Shown here piece after piece: positions 8,233 through 16,313 of a stretch of 22,517 bases of DNA (position 1 is its first letter; each line of letters opens with the position of its first letter). This stretch comes from an uncultured Bacteroidales bacterium (GTDB lineage Bacteria; Bacteroidota; Bacteroidia; Bacteroidales; Bacteroidaceae): positions 1 through 22,517 of the forward strand of contig CAMAMZ010000011.1 of the NCBI GenBank assembly GCA_945837185.1. Direction: 5' to 3'. The translations under genes and the position numbers were made by a program. The notes under the pieces are model-generated. The model did no database searches, was not told the DNA's origin, and worked only from the letters and a program-made list of their open reading frames with translations.

Positions 8233-8685
8233 ATGAGAATCGTTATACAAAGAGTCAGTCAGGCCTCCGTCACCATCAACGGCACATGCAAAGCCCAGAT
8301 AGGAAAAGGCTATATGATACTATTGGGCATTGAAAGCAACGACACTTCAGAAGATATTGATTGGTTGGTGAAGAAAATCATCGGTCTTCGCGTCTTCGAT
8401 GATGAACAGGGCATCATGAATCTCGACATCAAAACTATAGATGGAGAAATACTACTCATCTCTCAATTTACCTTGTTTGCAAGCTGCAAGAAGGGCAACC
8501 GTCCGTCATGGCTCAGGGCAGCCCCTCATAACATTTCCATTCCGTTGTACAACCAATTTGCCGAACGCCTGACGCAGGCTTTGGGCAAGTCCATTGCCAC
8601 AGGTGAATTTGGGGCCGACATGAAGGTAGCACTCATCAACGACGGTCCTGTTACAATATGTATCGATTCGCATAACAAAGAATAA
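8233..8685 (+). CDS. dtd: D-aminoacyl-tRNA deacylase
   Basis: Dtd removes D-amino acids, and glycine from tRNA-Ala, mischarged onto tRNA, so keeping them out of translation. The 150-residue protein starts with the standard MRIVIQRVSQASVTING. It holds both family motifs that build the active site across the dimer: SQFTLFA at 77-83 and the Gly-cis-Pro segment NDGPVT at 136-141. The length is typical. It appears to lead a three-gene operon: the MazG-type gene begins 8 bp after its stop and deoC 9 bp after that. The start at 8233 is the only one that gives the family N-terminus. Confidence 0.95.
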   Translation: MRIVIQRVSQASVTINGTCKAQIGKGYMILLGIESNDTSEDIDWLVKKIIGLRVFDDEQGIMNLDIKTIDGEILLISQFTLFASCKKGNRPSWLRAAPHNISIPLYNQFAERLTQALGKSIATGEFGADMKVALINDGPVTICIDSHNKE

Positions 8686-8693
8686 GACAAAAA

Positions 8694-9023
8694 ATGACAA
8701 TAGAAGAAGCACAAAAGCAGGTAGACGCATGGATTCACACATACGGTGTGCGGTATTTTTCTGAACTGACAAACATGGCATGTCTTACAGAAGAAGTAGG
8801 AGAACTGGCTCGGGTAATGGCACGCACCTATGGCGATCAGAGTTTCAAGGAGGGCGAAAAAAAGAATATCGGAGAAGAAATGGCCGACGTACTTTGGGTC
8901 CTTCTATGCTTAGCCAATCAGACGGGCGTAAACCTATCTGAGGAGCTCCAGAAGAGCTTCGAAAAGAAGACGAAGAGAGATGCCAAGCGACACGAAAATA
9001 ATGCGAAATTACACAAAATTTGA
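8694..9023 (+). CDS. MazG-type nucleotide pyrophosphohydrolase
   Basis: This is a small 109-residue all-helical protein of the MazG/dUTPase-like superfamily, which hydrolyses (d)NTPs to monophosphate and pyrophosphate, often non-canonical ones. The metal-binding acidic motifs are EEVGE (33-37) and EEMAD (61-65), the classic EExxE...ExxD pattern. It has one MazG domain, unlike the two-domain E. coli MazG, so the preferred nucleotide cannot be told from sequence. It lies between dtd and deoC with gaps of 8 and 9 bp, so cotranscription is nearly certain. That setting fits a clean-up role for damaged or unusual nucleotides. The C-terminal tail is Lys/Arg/His-rich and probably flexible. Confidence 0.88.
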   Translation: MTIEEAQKQVDAWIHTYGVRYFSELTNMACLTEEVGELARVMARTYGDQSFKEGEKKNIGEEMADVLWVLLCLANQTGVNLSEELQKSFEKKTKRDAKRHENNAKLHKI

Positions 9024-9032
9024 ACATATAAA

Positions 9033-9935
9033 ATGAAGGAAGAAACTAAAGATTCTGCGCTGGGAATTGACAAATACAAGCAAACATTATCCAAATATGC
9101 ACTGGATGTGGATACAGAAAAAGTGCGTGAAGCCGTTCAAAACATAATCCGTGAAAAAGTGCTGGAAAACGATACGCCCGACGTGAAGAAATTCCTGTTG
9201 GGAAGCATCGAACATACCTCATTGCATGTCACAGATACCGAAGAGGAGATACTCTCCATCGTAGAGCGATTGAACAAGTTTGGCAACACATACCCTACCC
9301 TACCTCATGTAGCGGCAATCTGTGTGTATCCACGTTTCACCCATTTGGTAAGTCAGAGCTTGGAAGTTGACAACATTGAGATTACAACCGTATGTGGGGG
9401 ATTCCCGGCCGCTCAAACCTTTGCTGAAATAAAGGTGGCAGAAACAGCCTTGGCCGTGGCTGATGGCAGTACAGAAATAGACACCGTTCTGCCTTTAGGC
9501 ATGTTCCTGTCGGAAGATTACGAAGGCATAGCCGACGAAATAGCTGAGATAAAAGACGCATGCGCAGGACGCCCTCTGAAGGTAATTCTCGAAACAGGAT
9601 GTTTGAAAAACCTGAGTCAGGTGAAAGAAGCGGCTATCCTCGCCATGTATTCTGGAGCTGATTACATCAAGACTTCTACAGGCAAGGAGAAGATTGGCGC
9701 AACACCCGAAGCGGTATATGTAATGTGTCAGGCTATTCGCGACTATTACGAGGAAACAGGCATACAGATTGGCATCAAACCGGCAGGTGGCATCAATTCT
9801 GTCATGGATGCCATTGTCTATTACACCATCGTGAAAGAAATCCTGGGCGAGAAATGGCTCACCAACAAATGGTTCCGCATAGGAACAAGTCGCCTTACCG
9901 ACTTGTTAATCAACGAACTGACAGCTTCATGCTAA
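9033..9935 (+). CDS. deoC: Deoxyribose-phosphate aldolase
   Basis: DeoC splits 2-deoxyribose-5-phosphate into glyceraldehyde-3-phosphate and acetaldehyde, the last step of deoxynucleoside breakdown. The 300-residue TIM-barrel protein has the Schiff-base lysine K213 in DYIKTSTGKEK and the assisting lysine K249 in IGIKPAGGI. The acid/base aspartate is D150 in STEIDTVLP; these correspond to K167, K201 and D102 of the E. coli enzyme. It is about 40 residues longer than E. coli DeoC, mostly at the N-terminus, which is usual for the Bacteroidetes branch. It is the last gene of the dtd-mazG-deoC unit and faces a hairpin at 9961-10003. Confidence 0.94.
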   Translation: MKEETKDSALGIDKYKQTLSKYALDVDTEKVREAVQNIIREKVLENDTPDVKKFLLGSIEHTSLHVTDTEEEILSIVERLNKFGNTYPTLPHVAAICVYPRFTHLVSQSLEVDNIEITTVCGGFPAAQTFAEIKVAETALAVADGSTEIDTVLPLGMFLSEDYEGIADEIAEIKDACAGRPLKVILETGCLKNLSQVKEAAILAMYSGADYIKTSTGKEKIGATPEAVYVMCQAIRDYYEETGIQIGIKPAGGINSVMDAIVYYTIVKEILGEKWLTNKWFRIGTSRLTDLLINELTASC

Positions 9936-9960
9936 ACATGCTCAAAACCCTATAAAACTT

Positions 9961-10003
9961 GAAGGCACTTTTGCAAACAAAACTACGTTGCCAAAGTGCC
10001 TTC
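9961..10003. terminator. Bidirectional stem-loop between deoC and the polyprenyl synthase gene
   Basis: An 11-bp perfect stem, GAAGGCACTTT at 9961-9971 paired with 9993-10003, lies between two convergent genes. The plus-strand side lacks a T-run; the minus-strand side continues with AAGTTTTATAG. It is probably a shared terminator. Confidence 0.65.
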
Positions 10004-10066
10004 AGTATATGAAAAACAGAAAAGCTATTCCCTATCAATAAATTCCGTCAAAACACAAACCCTGCC

Positions 10067-11044
10067 CTACATCGTACGGGCAATCACATAATCCAGATAA
10101 GCTTGGAGCGCCTTTTGCAACTCCTTATCCTTAATTCTCTTTTGCACAAAATCAGTTGCTGCGGCATGATATTCATACATCTTCTTTTCAGCATAATCTA
10201 TGCCCCCACAAGCTTTCGTGTAATCCACGAATAGCGCTATCTCCTCTTGGGTTACTACACCCTCCTTCACGTTCTGTGCAATTTTACGAATATCCTCTCT
10301 GTCAGTATTATTCACAGCATAAATGGCAGGAAGTGTCAACTTTCCTTCAGCCATGTCATTACCGGTAGGTTTGCCTATCTCCTTTGAATCATAATAATCA
10401 AAAATATCATCTCTGATTTGGAACATTACGCCTAAATTCTGCCCAAATTGGGCGGCTTCTTCAATAAGTTCCTGCGGAGCATTGACAGCCATGGCACCTA
10501 TGGCGGCACTGGCACCAAAAAGAGCTGCTGTCTTACCTTTAATAATATCGAAATACACCTTTTCCGACAGTTCGTTGTTTCTAATATTGGTAAGTTGCAA
10601 GATTTCACCATCCGACAAGGAACGTCCCAACTGTGCCAAACAGCGTAGTATTTCTTCTGAATGCGTATAGGAAACATGTAATAAAGCTGTCGACAAGATA
10701 TAATCGCCCACAAGCACACTCACCTTATTATCATAAAGAGCATTCACAGAAGCCTGTCCTCTTCGCTCTACACTCTCATCAACCACATCATCGTGCACCA
10801 AACTGGCCGTATGCAGCAATTCCAAACAAATCGCAGCATCCTGCACCACAGGCGTAATCCGCCCAAAAGCCTTGGCTATAAGCAAAATCAAGATAGGTCG
10901 CATACGCTTTCCACAACGCTGCTTAATATGGTTGAGGGCAGTGGCCAACAATCCGTCTTCATGCTCGAGCGACTGATTGAAAAGCGTAATAAATTCATCC
11001 AACTCCGATGCTATCGGAGCCTTGATAAGAGATAAATAATCCAT
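10067..11044 (-). CDS. Long-chain trans-polyprenyl diphosphate synthase
   Basis: This enzyme extends an allylic diphosphate with isopentenyl units to make a long isoprenoid chain, here most likely the side chain of menaquinone. The 325-residue protein has both aspartate-rich motifs of the family: HDDVVD (D85, D86, D89) and RDDIFDYYDS (D212, D213, D216), with GKTAALFGA between them. The fifth residue before the first motif is alanine. In characterised prenyltransferases a small residue there, instead of an aromatic one, lets the chain grow long. An ATG at 11050 gives two extra residues (Met-Cys); I chose 11044 because MDYLSLIKAPI is the usual beginning. It is divergent from polA. Final chain length (hepta-, octa- or longer) cannot be fixed by eye. 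Confidence 0.9.
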   Translation of the reverse strand: MDYLSLIKAPIASELDEFITLFNQSLEHEDGLLATALNHIKQRCGKRMRPILILLIAKAFGRITPVVQDAAICLELLHTASLVHDDVVDESVERRGQASVNALYDNKVSVLVGDYILSTALLHVSYTHSEEILRCLAQLGRSLSDGEILQLTNIRNNELSEKVYFDIIKGKTAALFGASAAIGAMAVNAPQELIEEAAQFGQNLGVMFQIRDDIFDYYDSKEIGKPTGNDMAEGKLTLPAIYAVNNTDREDIRKIAQNVKEGVVTQEEIALFVDYTKACGGIDYAEKKMYEYHAAATDFVQKRIKDKELQKALQAYLDYVIARTM

Positions 11045-11064
11045 GCACATTCTGTATTTCGATA

Positions 11065-11072
11065 CAAAATTA
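11065..11072 (-). promoter_or_regulatory. -7 promoter element of the polyprenyl synthase gene
   Basis: The minus strand reads TAATTTTG, an exact fit to TAnnTTTG, 20 bp before the chosen start. The implied leader is only about 15 nt. No -33 box is obvious. Confidence 0.45.
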
Positions 11073-11105
11073 GTGATTATTTCGCGAAATATGATAAAAA
11101 ATTAG

Positions 11106-11113
11106 TAATTTTA
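11106..11113 (+). promoter_or_regulatory. Possible -7 promoter element of polA
   Basis: TAATTTTA matches TAnnTTTG except for the last base and lies 19 bp before the polA ATG, at the distance seen for the other genes here. It is 33 bp from the opposing element of the divergent gene. An AGGA stretch just before the ATG could act as a weak ribosome binding site. Confidence 0.35.
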
Positions 11114-11132
11114 CGCTGTAAAACGTAGGAAT

Positions 11133-13895
11133 ATGAATAAATTATTTCTTATCGATGCATATGCCATCATATACCGGTCTTATTATGCATTCATTAAAAA
11201 CCCAAGAATCAATTCAAAAGGCTTGAATACCTCTGCTGTTATGGGCTTTCTCAACACCCTCAATGAAGTGTTGACAAAGGAGAAACCCACCCATCTGGCG
11301 GTGGCTTTCGACCATGGTAAAACATTTCGAAACGAGGCTTTTCCTGCCTATAAAGCACAACGGGAGGAAACACCCGAAGACATCAAGCGAAGCATTCCTT
11401 TCATCAAATCACTGCTCGAAGCCTTTCACATCCCTATCCTGCAAGTAGACGGTTTCGAGGCCGATGATATCATAGGTACCCTGGCCACGCAGGCAGGAAA
11501 AGCAGGCATTGATACCTATATGCTTACACCCGACAAAGACTATGGACAGTTGGTGCAAGAACACGTGTTCATATACCGCCCCCGACATGGTGGCGGATAT
11601 GATACGATGGACGAAAAGGCCATCATAGAAAAATACGGCATTGCATCCACAACCCAAGTTGTAGACCTATTAGCTTTGATGGGTGACTCGGCAGATAACT
11701 TTCCCGGTTGTCCGGGTGTGGGTGAGAAAACAGCCATCAAACTCATTCAGGAATTTGGAAGTGTTGACAACCTACTCCGGCAAAGTAACCAGATAAAAGG
11801 AAAACTGCGCGAGAAAGTGGAACAAGCAGCCGACGATATCAGAATGAGCTACTTTCTGGCAACCATACGAACAGATGTGCCCATCAACTTCAATTGGGAC
11901 GAACTGAAAGTAACAGACCCAGATGAAGACAAACTGCGACAAATCTTCGAGGAATTGGAATTTAAGACGCTTGCTGCAAAGATTCTAAATAAAAGTGAAA
12001 AGAAACCAAAAGTTACGAATCAAGAGGCAAATCTCTTCGCTGAATTTGCAGACGAGGGGCAAGCAAGCAAAGAATTTTCGAATTTTGAGACCCTTAAAAC
12101 ACGGCCTCACAAATACGAATTGATTGACAATGAGGAACTTATCCATGATTTAATTGATTTTTTTAGGACAAAAAATATTATCAGTTTAGATACGGAGACA
12201 ACTTCTACTTCGGCCATAGACGCAGAACTTGTCGGACTAAGCTTTGCTGTAGAGGAAAACCATGCCTATTATGTTCCAATCCCTGCCAATGCGCAGGAAG
12301 CACAAAAAATAGTGGAACTATTCAAACCCATATACGAAGACCCTACCCTCTTGAAGGTAGGACAGAACATTAAATACGACTATATGGTGCTGCGTCGTTA
12401 TGGCATTCAATTGCAAGGACCCATGTTCGACACCATGCTTGCCCACTATGTCCTCCAACCCGAACTCCATCATAACATGGACTACATGGCTGAAACGCTT
12501 CTCGGTTATCAGACCATTCATATCGAAGAGTTGATTGGCAAGAAGGGGAAAGAACAAAAGTCCATGCGCGACCTGAGTCCGGCAGAAGTATACGAATATG
12601 CTGCCGAAGATGCTGACGTTACACTTCGGCTGAAGAATGTGCTTGAACCCAAACTGAAAGCCGAAGGGGTAGAACAATTGTTTTACGAGATTGAAATGCC
12701 TCTCGTACCTGTATTGGCAGAAATGGAACTCACAGGTGTACGGTTAGACACCAATGCCCTGCGCGAAACATCACGCCAACTCAAGGAGCGCATCATAGGC
12801 TATGAACAGGCCATTTATGAAGAAGCAGGTGAAACCTTTAATATTTCCAGTCCGAAACAGGTTGGCGACATCCTCTTCGGTAAACTGCAAATTGATGAGA
12901 AACCGAAAAAGACCAAAACGGGGCAATATGTCACCTCCGAAGAGGTACTCACCCAACTCAAACACAAGGCACCCATCGTGGAGCATATCCTCAACTACCG
13001 TGGTTTGAAGAAACTCCTCACAACCTATGTCGATGCACTACCCAAACTGGTCAACCCTCGCACCCAACATATTCACACGAGTTTCAACCAGGCAGTAACG
13101 GCAACAGGTCGCCTCAGTTCTTCCGATCCTAATCTTCAGAATATTCCCATACGCGACGATGAGGGTAAGGAAATACGCAAGTGTTTCATTCCCGAACCCG
13201 GATGCCTGTTCTTCTCAGCCGATTATTCACAGATAGAACTCCGTATCATGGCCCACCTCTCAGGCGACGAGAATATGATGGAGGCCTTCCGAAAAGGGCA
13301 TGATATTCATGCCGCAACAGCAGCCAAGATATGGCACGAGGAGGTGAGTGCTGTAACATCCGAGCAACGAAAGAAGGCCAAACAGGCCAATTTCGGTATC
13401 ATCTATGGCATCACCACCTTTGGTTTGGCCCAACGTATGAATATTGACAATCGCGAAGCCCGGCAACTCATCGACGACTATTTTGCCACCTTCCCCCAAG
13501 TCAAGGCATATATGGAAAAGGCCAAGGAAACATGTCGTGCCAAAGGCTATGCCGAGACGCTTTTCCATCGCCGCAGATACCTGCCGGATATTCTTTCAAA
13601 AAACGCCACGGTAAGGGGATTTGCCGAACGCAATGCCATCAACGCACCCATCCAAGGGTCGGAGGCCGATATCATCAAAGTAGCTATGATTCGCATCCAT
13701 CAACGTTTTCAGCGTGAGGGCATACGTTCCAAAATGATTCTGCAAGTACACGATGAACTCAACTTCAGCGTCTACCCCGAAGAAAAAGAGCAGGTAGAGC
13801 GCATCGTCATAGAAGAAATGCAGCAGGCCTATCCCCTATCCGTTCCCCTCACAGCCGATGCAGGCTGGGGCAACAACTGGCTGGAAGCGCACTAA
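11133..13895 (+). CDS. polA: DNA polymerase I
   Basis: PolA fills gaps in excision repair and removes RNA primers at Okazaki fragments. The 920-residue protein has three domains. The 5' flap nuclease (about 1-300) begins MNKLFLIDAYAIIYRSYYAF and has the GFEADDIIGT and GDSADNFPG metal-binding segments. The 3'-5' exonuclease (about 335-520) keeps D353 and E355 in LDTETTS, NIKYDYMVL and YAAEDADVTLRL, so proofreading looks active, unlike in many Gram-positive PolA proteins. The polymerase domain has motif A DYSQIELR (D697), motif B from K750 (KQANFGIIYG) and motif C HDE (873-875). Nothing is truncated. It converges on the sialidase-like gene across a 35-bp gap, with a stem-loop at the junction. 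Confidence 0.97.
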   Translation: MNKLFLIDAYAIIYRSYYAFIKNPRINSKGLNTSAVMGFLNTLNEVLTKEKPTHLAVAFDHGKTFRNEAFPAYKAQREETPEDIKRSIPFIKSLLEAFHIPILQVDGFEADDIIGTLATQAGKAGIDTYMLTPDKDYGQLVQEHVFIYRPRHGGGYDTMDEKAIIEKYGIASTTQVVDLLALMGDSADNFPGCPGVGEKTAIKLIQEFGSVDNLLRQSNQIKGKLREKVEQAADDIRMSYFLATIRTDVPINFNWDELKVTDPDEDKLRQIFEELEFKTLAAKILNKSEKKPKVTNQEANLFAEFADEGQASKEFSNFETLKTRPHKYELIDNEELIHDLIDFFRTKNIISLDTETTSTSAIDAELVGLSFAVEENHAYYVPIPANAQEAQKIVELFKPIYEDPTLLKVGQNIKYDYMVLRRYGIQLQGPMFDTMLAHYVLQPELHHNMDYMAETLLGYQTIHIEELIGKKGKEQKSMRDLSPAEVYEYAAEDADVTLRLKNVLEPKLKAEGVEQLFYEIEMPLVPVLAEMELTGVRLDTNALRETSRQLKERIIGYEQAIYEEAGETFNISSPKQVGDILFGKLQIDEKPKKTKTGQYVTSEEVLTQLKHKAPIVEHILNYRGLKKLLTTYVDALPKLVNPRTQHIHTSFNQAVTATGRLSSSDPNLQNIPIRDDEGKEIRKCFIPEPGCLFFSADYSQIELRIMAHLSGDENMMEAFRKGHDIHAATAAKIWHEEVSAVTSEQRKKAKQANFGIIYGITTFGLAQRMNIDNREARQLIDDYFATFPQVKAYMEKAKETCRAKGYAETLFHRRRYLPDILSKNATVRGFAERNAINAPIQGSEADIIKVAMIRIHQRFQREGIRSKMILQVHDELNFSVYPEEKEQVERIVIEEMQQAYPLSVPLTADAGWGNNWLEAH

Positions 13896-13916
13896 CAAAC
13901 CAACTATTGCCCCCCG

Positions 13917-13957
13917 CTTGACATGCGTGACTACTGCTCGTAATCACGCATGTTAAG
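13917..13957. terminator. Stem-loop at the polA / sialidase-like convergence
   Basis: A 17-bp stem with a perfect 10-bp middle (13921-13930 ACATGCGTGA with 13944-13953) spans the stop codon and last codons of the minus-strand gene. Two positions are G-U-type or mismatched pairs. No T-tract follows on the minus strand; TTAAGTTG follows on the plus strand. It is probably a bidirectional terminator that doubles as coding sequence. Confidence 0.55.
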
Positions 13958-15130
13958 TTGTTTATGCAACAAACTGCGGAAATCCGGTATACGGTGGAAG
14001 GTCATATAATTGGCATCATGAAAACTATGTGCCCCACCCGTTTCATCATCGTATGCCGTGCGCGAAACAAATATGATATCATTGCCCTCCACCAGCCAGT
14101 CAACATATTGGAAGGCATGCTTCCAGCGTTCCTTATGAAACAACACCATCTCATGCATCGACCAATGGCGTAAATCTGTAGAGGAACACAACACAAGCAT
14201 ATTGCGCACACTATAACGGTTGGAACGAGGAAGCTGTTTGTAACGCGGGTTAACAAGGGTCCAATAGCGCTGGGTTACTTCATCATAGCGTATTGTAAAT
14301 TTCTTGCCGCCACCCTGAAAAGCACAGAATCCGTTGTCAACATCAAAGGAGGCGTTCCGCCCATCCTCCGAAATACGCACAAAAGCAGCATACTCACCAT
14401 CGTTGGGTTCAACCTCACAACGCAACACATCATAGAGTTGGCCATCGGGAGCCACTACAGCATTGCCTTCCAACCAACCCTTGAAACGATTTGAAAGACA
14501 TGTCGTATCGCTGCGTAAACTATTGGTAAACCGCCAATTGGAGGCTTTCAGCAGATTAGATCCTACCTTTGCCGACATCATCATGGCACTATAACGGTAA
14601 GGCCACCTTTCATCGGGCGATGAAGCATTCTCTACAGCCCTCCATATACGTCCTTTATGCACAATGAGCGGCATGGGAGCCGTATGAAACTCCCCTTCCT
14701 TCAGCAAGCCCGTCTTCTTGTCTTTAGGCGTTGTCCATGTATGTCCGCCATCGGTAGAGCAACGAATCACAATAGCACCATGCGCTTTGACCGTACCGAT
14801 CAGATAGACCTTGCCCTTTATTGTAAAAAGAGTAGACCAAAACTGTCCACGCATGGTAGCGATACATTGCCAGTTTTTTCCGCGGTCGTAAGAGGCAAAT
14901 ACACGGGTCATCGCAGCCGTTTCTTCGTCCGACTTAGTTCCAAATTCGTCGTGCGAAGCAAGATATGTGCCATCGGGAAGTATACAAATGGAAGGCGAAC
15001 CAATGTATTTTTCCTCAGTCTGAGCAATGTGGCTCACAATCACTCCCGGCACCTTCTTGCTTTGTGCATGCACATAATCACAGCCGAAAATCACCAACAT
15101 GATTAACAGAAAAAAATGATTTATTCTCAT
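13931..15130 (-). CDS. Exported sialidase-like (BNR/Asp-box) protein
   Basis: The 399-residue protein starts with MRINHFFLLIMLVIFG, a signal peptide that could be cut after the VHAQ segment. A Cys just after the hydrophobic core also leaves lipoprotein processing open. Two clear Asp boxes, SYDRGKNW (80-87) and STDGGHTW (125-132), plus a degenerate one near CSSTDLRHW mark a sialidase-type beta-propeller. The first-blade segment KYIGSPSICILPDGTYLASHD aligns with the Y-R-I-P region of sialidases but lacks that motif's arginine, so sialic acid specificity is doubtful. It may be another propeller glycosidase acting on host or dietary glycans. The frame is open to 15202, but those 24 residues overlap the upstream gene and precede the signal peptide. 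It follows the cation transporter gene by 49 bp and may be cotranscribed. Confidence 0.75.
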   Translation of the reverse strand: MRINHFFLLIMLVIFGCDYVHAQSKKVPGVIVSHIAQTEEKYIGSPSICILPDGTYLASHDEFGTKSDEETAAMTRVFASYDRGKNWQCIATMRGQFWSTLFTIKGKVYLIGTVKAHGAIVIRCSTDGGHTWTTPKDKKTGLLKEGEFHTAPMPLIVHKGRIWRAVENASSPDERWPYRYSAMMMSAKVGSNLLKASNWRFTNSLRSDTTCLSNRFKGWLEGNAVVAPDGQLYDVLRCEVEPNDGEYAAFVRISEDGRNASFDVDNGFCAFQGGGKKFTIRYDEVTQRYWTLVNPRYKQLPRSNRYSVRNMLVLCSSTDLRHWSMHEMVLFHKERWKHAFQYVDWLVEGNDIIFVSRTAYDDETGGAHSFHDANYMTFHRIPDFRSLLHKQLNMRDYEQ

Positions 15131-15179
15131 GTCTATTAAAGGTAGGTTAATTATGTTTTCAACACGCTGTTTGCCTTTT

Positions 15180-16112
15180 TCAAGCATCCGAAGGACGCTC
15201 ATAACGTCCGTTCACCTTTAGCGGTTCCACATGCAAGCCGATATGCGTACCCTCCCCGAAACGGGTACGTAACTTGCATTCTATTTCAGTGGCATGCACA
15301 TGCGATTCATACAATGTCATATCACCCCTCATGCGCACATGCATCTCCATGGCAATATGCCCTCCTATGCTGCGCGTCATCAGGTGATGCACCTCCGACA
15401 CACCTTCCACACTCTCCGCAATGCTACGAATCTCATCCTCCACCTCACGCGGCAAACTCTTCTCCATCAGTTCGTCCATCGAAGGCTTGATAAGTTCTAT
15501 CGAAGCTTTGATAATCAACACACTCACAACCAAAGCAGCTATAGGGTCGAGCACAGCCCATTGACGGCCCAACAAAATGGCACCTCCGATACCGAAAAAG
15601 GTACCTACCGAAGAGAGCGCATCACTACGGTGGTGCCACGCATTGGCCACCACAGCCTCACTCCCAACCTCACGCCCCACCTTACGGGTAAAGCGAAAGG
15701 CCCACTCTTTTAAAAGAATGCTCACCACCGCTGCAGCCAAAGCTATCATGCCCGGCTGTGCCAATTCCTCACCACACAAGGCTTGATAAATCTTTTTCAA
15801 TCCATCAAAGCATATCATGATTCCCACCAGAAAAAGCGAGAAACCAATAATCACCGACGCCAGCGTTTCATATTTGCCATGCCCATACTCATGATCGGCA
15901 TCCTTGGGCTTGCTCCCTAATTTTACAAAAACCAGTACGATGATATCTGTCACAAAATCAGTAAGCGAATGCACAGCATCGGCCATCATGGCAGCAGAAT
16001 GTCCCAGAATGCCGGCCACAAACTTACCGACCAACAGCAACACATTAATGACACTGCCGGCCAAAGTAACACGATAAATATGCTTTTCACGCAAACCATC
16101 CTGACTTTCCAT
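15180..16112 (-). CDS. Cation diffusion facilitator (divalent metal efflux)
   Basis: This is a 310-residue inner-membrane antiporter of the CDF family, which exports Zn, Fe, Mn or related divalent ions in exchange for protons. Six hydrophobic helices precede a cytoplasmic ferredoxin-like domain of about 90 residues. The transport site is built from H48 and D52 in helix 2 (ADAVHSLTD) and H160 and D164 in helix 5 (WHHRSD), equivalent to the D45/D49/H153/D157 site of YiiP. The loop DHEYGHGKYE (73-82) is the family hallmark. A two-His, two-Asp site is common in zinc carriers, but the ion is not certain. An upstream ATG at 16166 would lie before the -7 element, so I chose 16112 (MESQDGLREK). Confidence 0.9.
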   Translation of the reverse strand: MESQDGLREKHIYRVTLAGSVINVLLLVGKFVAGILGHSAAMMADAVHSLTDFVTDIIVLVFVKLGSKPKDADHEYGHGKYETLASVIIGFSLFLVGIMICFDGLKKIYQALCGEELAQPGMIALAAAVVSILLKEWAFRFTRKVGREVGSEAVVANAWHHRSDALSSVGTFFGIGGAILLGRQWAVLDPIAALVVSVLIIKASIELIKPSMDELMEKSLPREVEDEIRSIAESVEGVSEVHHLMTRSIGGHIAMEMHVRMRGDMTLYESHVHATEIECKLRTRFGEGTHIGLHVEPLKVNGRYERPSDA

Positions 16113-16137
16113 ATACTTATGCTTTTGAATATGGGCG

Positions 16138-16145
16138 CAAAGATA
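16138..16145 (-). promoter_or_regulatory. -7 promoter element of the CDF transporter gene
   Basis: The minus strand reads TATCTTTG, an exact fit to TAnnTTTG, 25 bp before the chosen start at 16112. It lies downstream of the first in-frame ATG at 16166 and so argues against that start. No metal-responsive operator is evident next to it. Confidence 0.45.
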
Positions 16146-16274
16146 CACATTATTTGGTATAAACACTACCTATTACTACTGTTTTTCCACACCCCCTATC
16201 ATTTTCCGAACACCTATCAAGCACCATTTTGCAAATTTATAGACAGCAAGACGCCTATTGTCGAAATTAATCCT

Positions 16275-16282
16275 TACCTTTG
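16275..16282 (+). promoter_or_regulatory. -7 promoter element of ychF
   Basis: TACCTTTG followed by C is an exact fit to TAnnTTTG, 31 bp before the ychF ATG. TTG at 16258-16260 is closer than the usual -33 box. Confidence 0.5.
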
Positions 16283-16313
16283 CATGCAGATACACAAATA
16301 AATAGAAAAAGAC

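Noticed and set aside
11559..11570. Palindrome GAACACGTGTTC inside polA
   Set aside because: It shares only the CACGTG centre with parS and lies within conserved coding sequence.
15131..15202. N-terminal extension of the sialidase-like gene
   Set aside because: The 24 extra residues overlap the end of the transporter gene and come before an obvious signal peptide.
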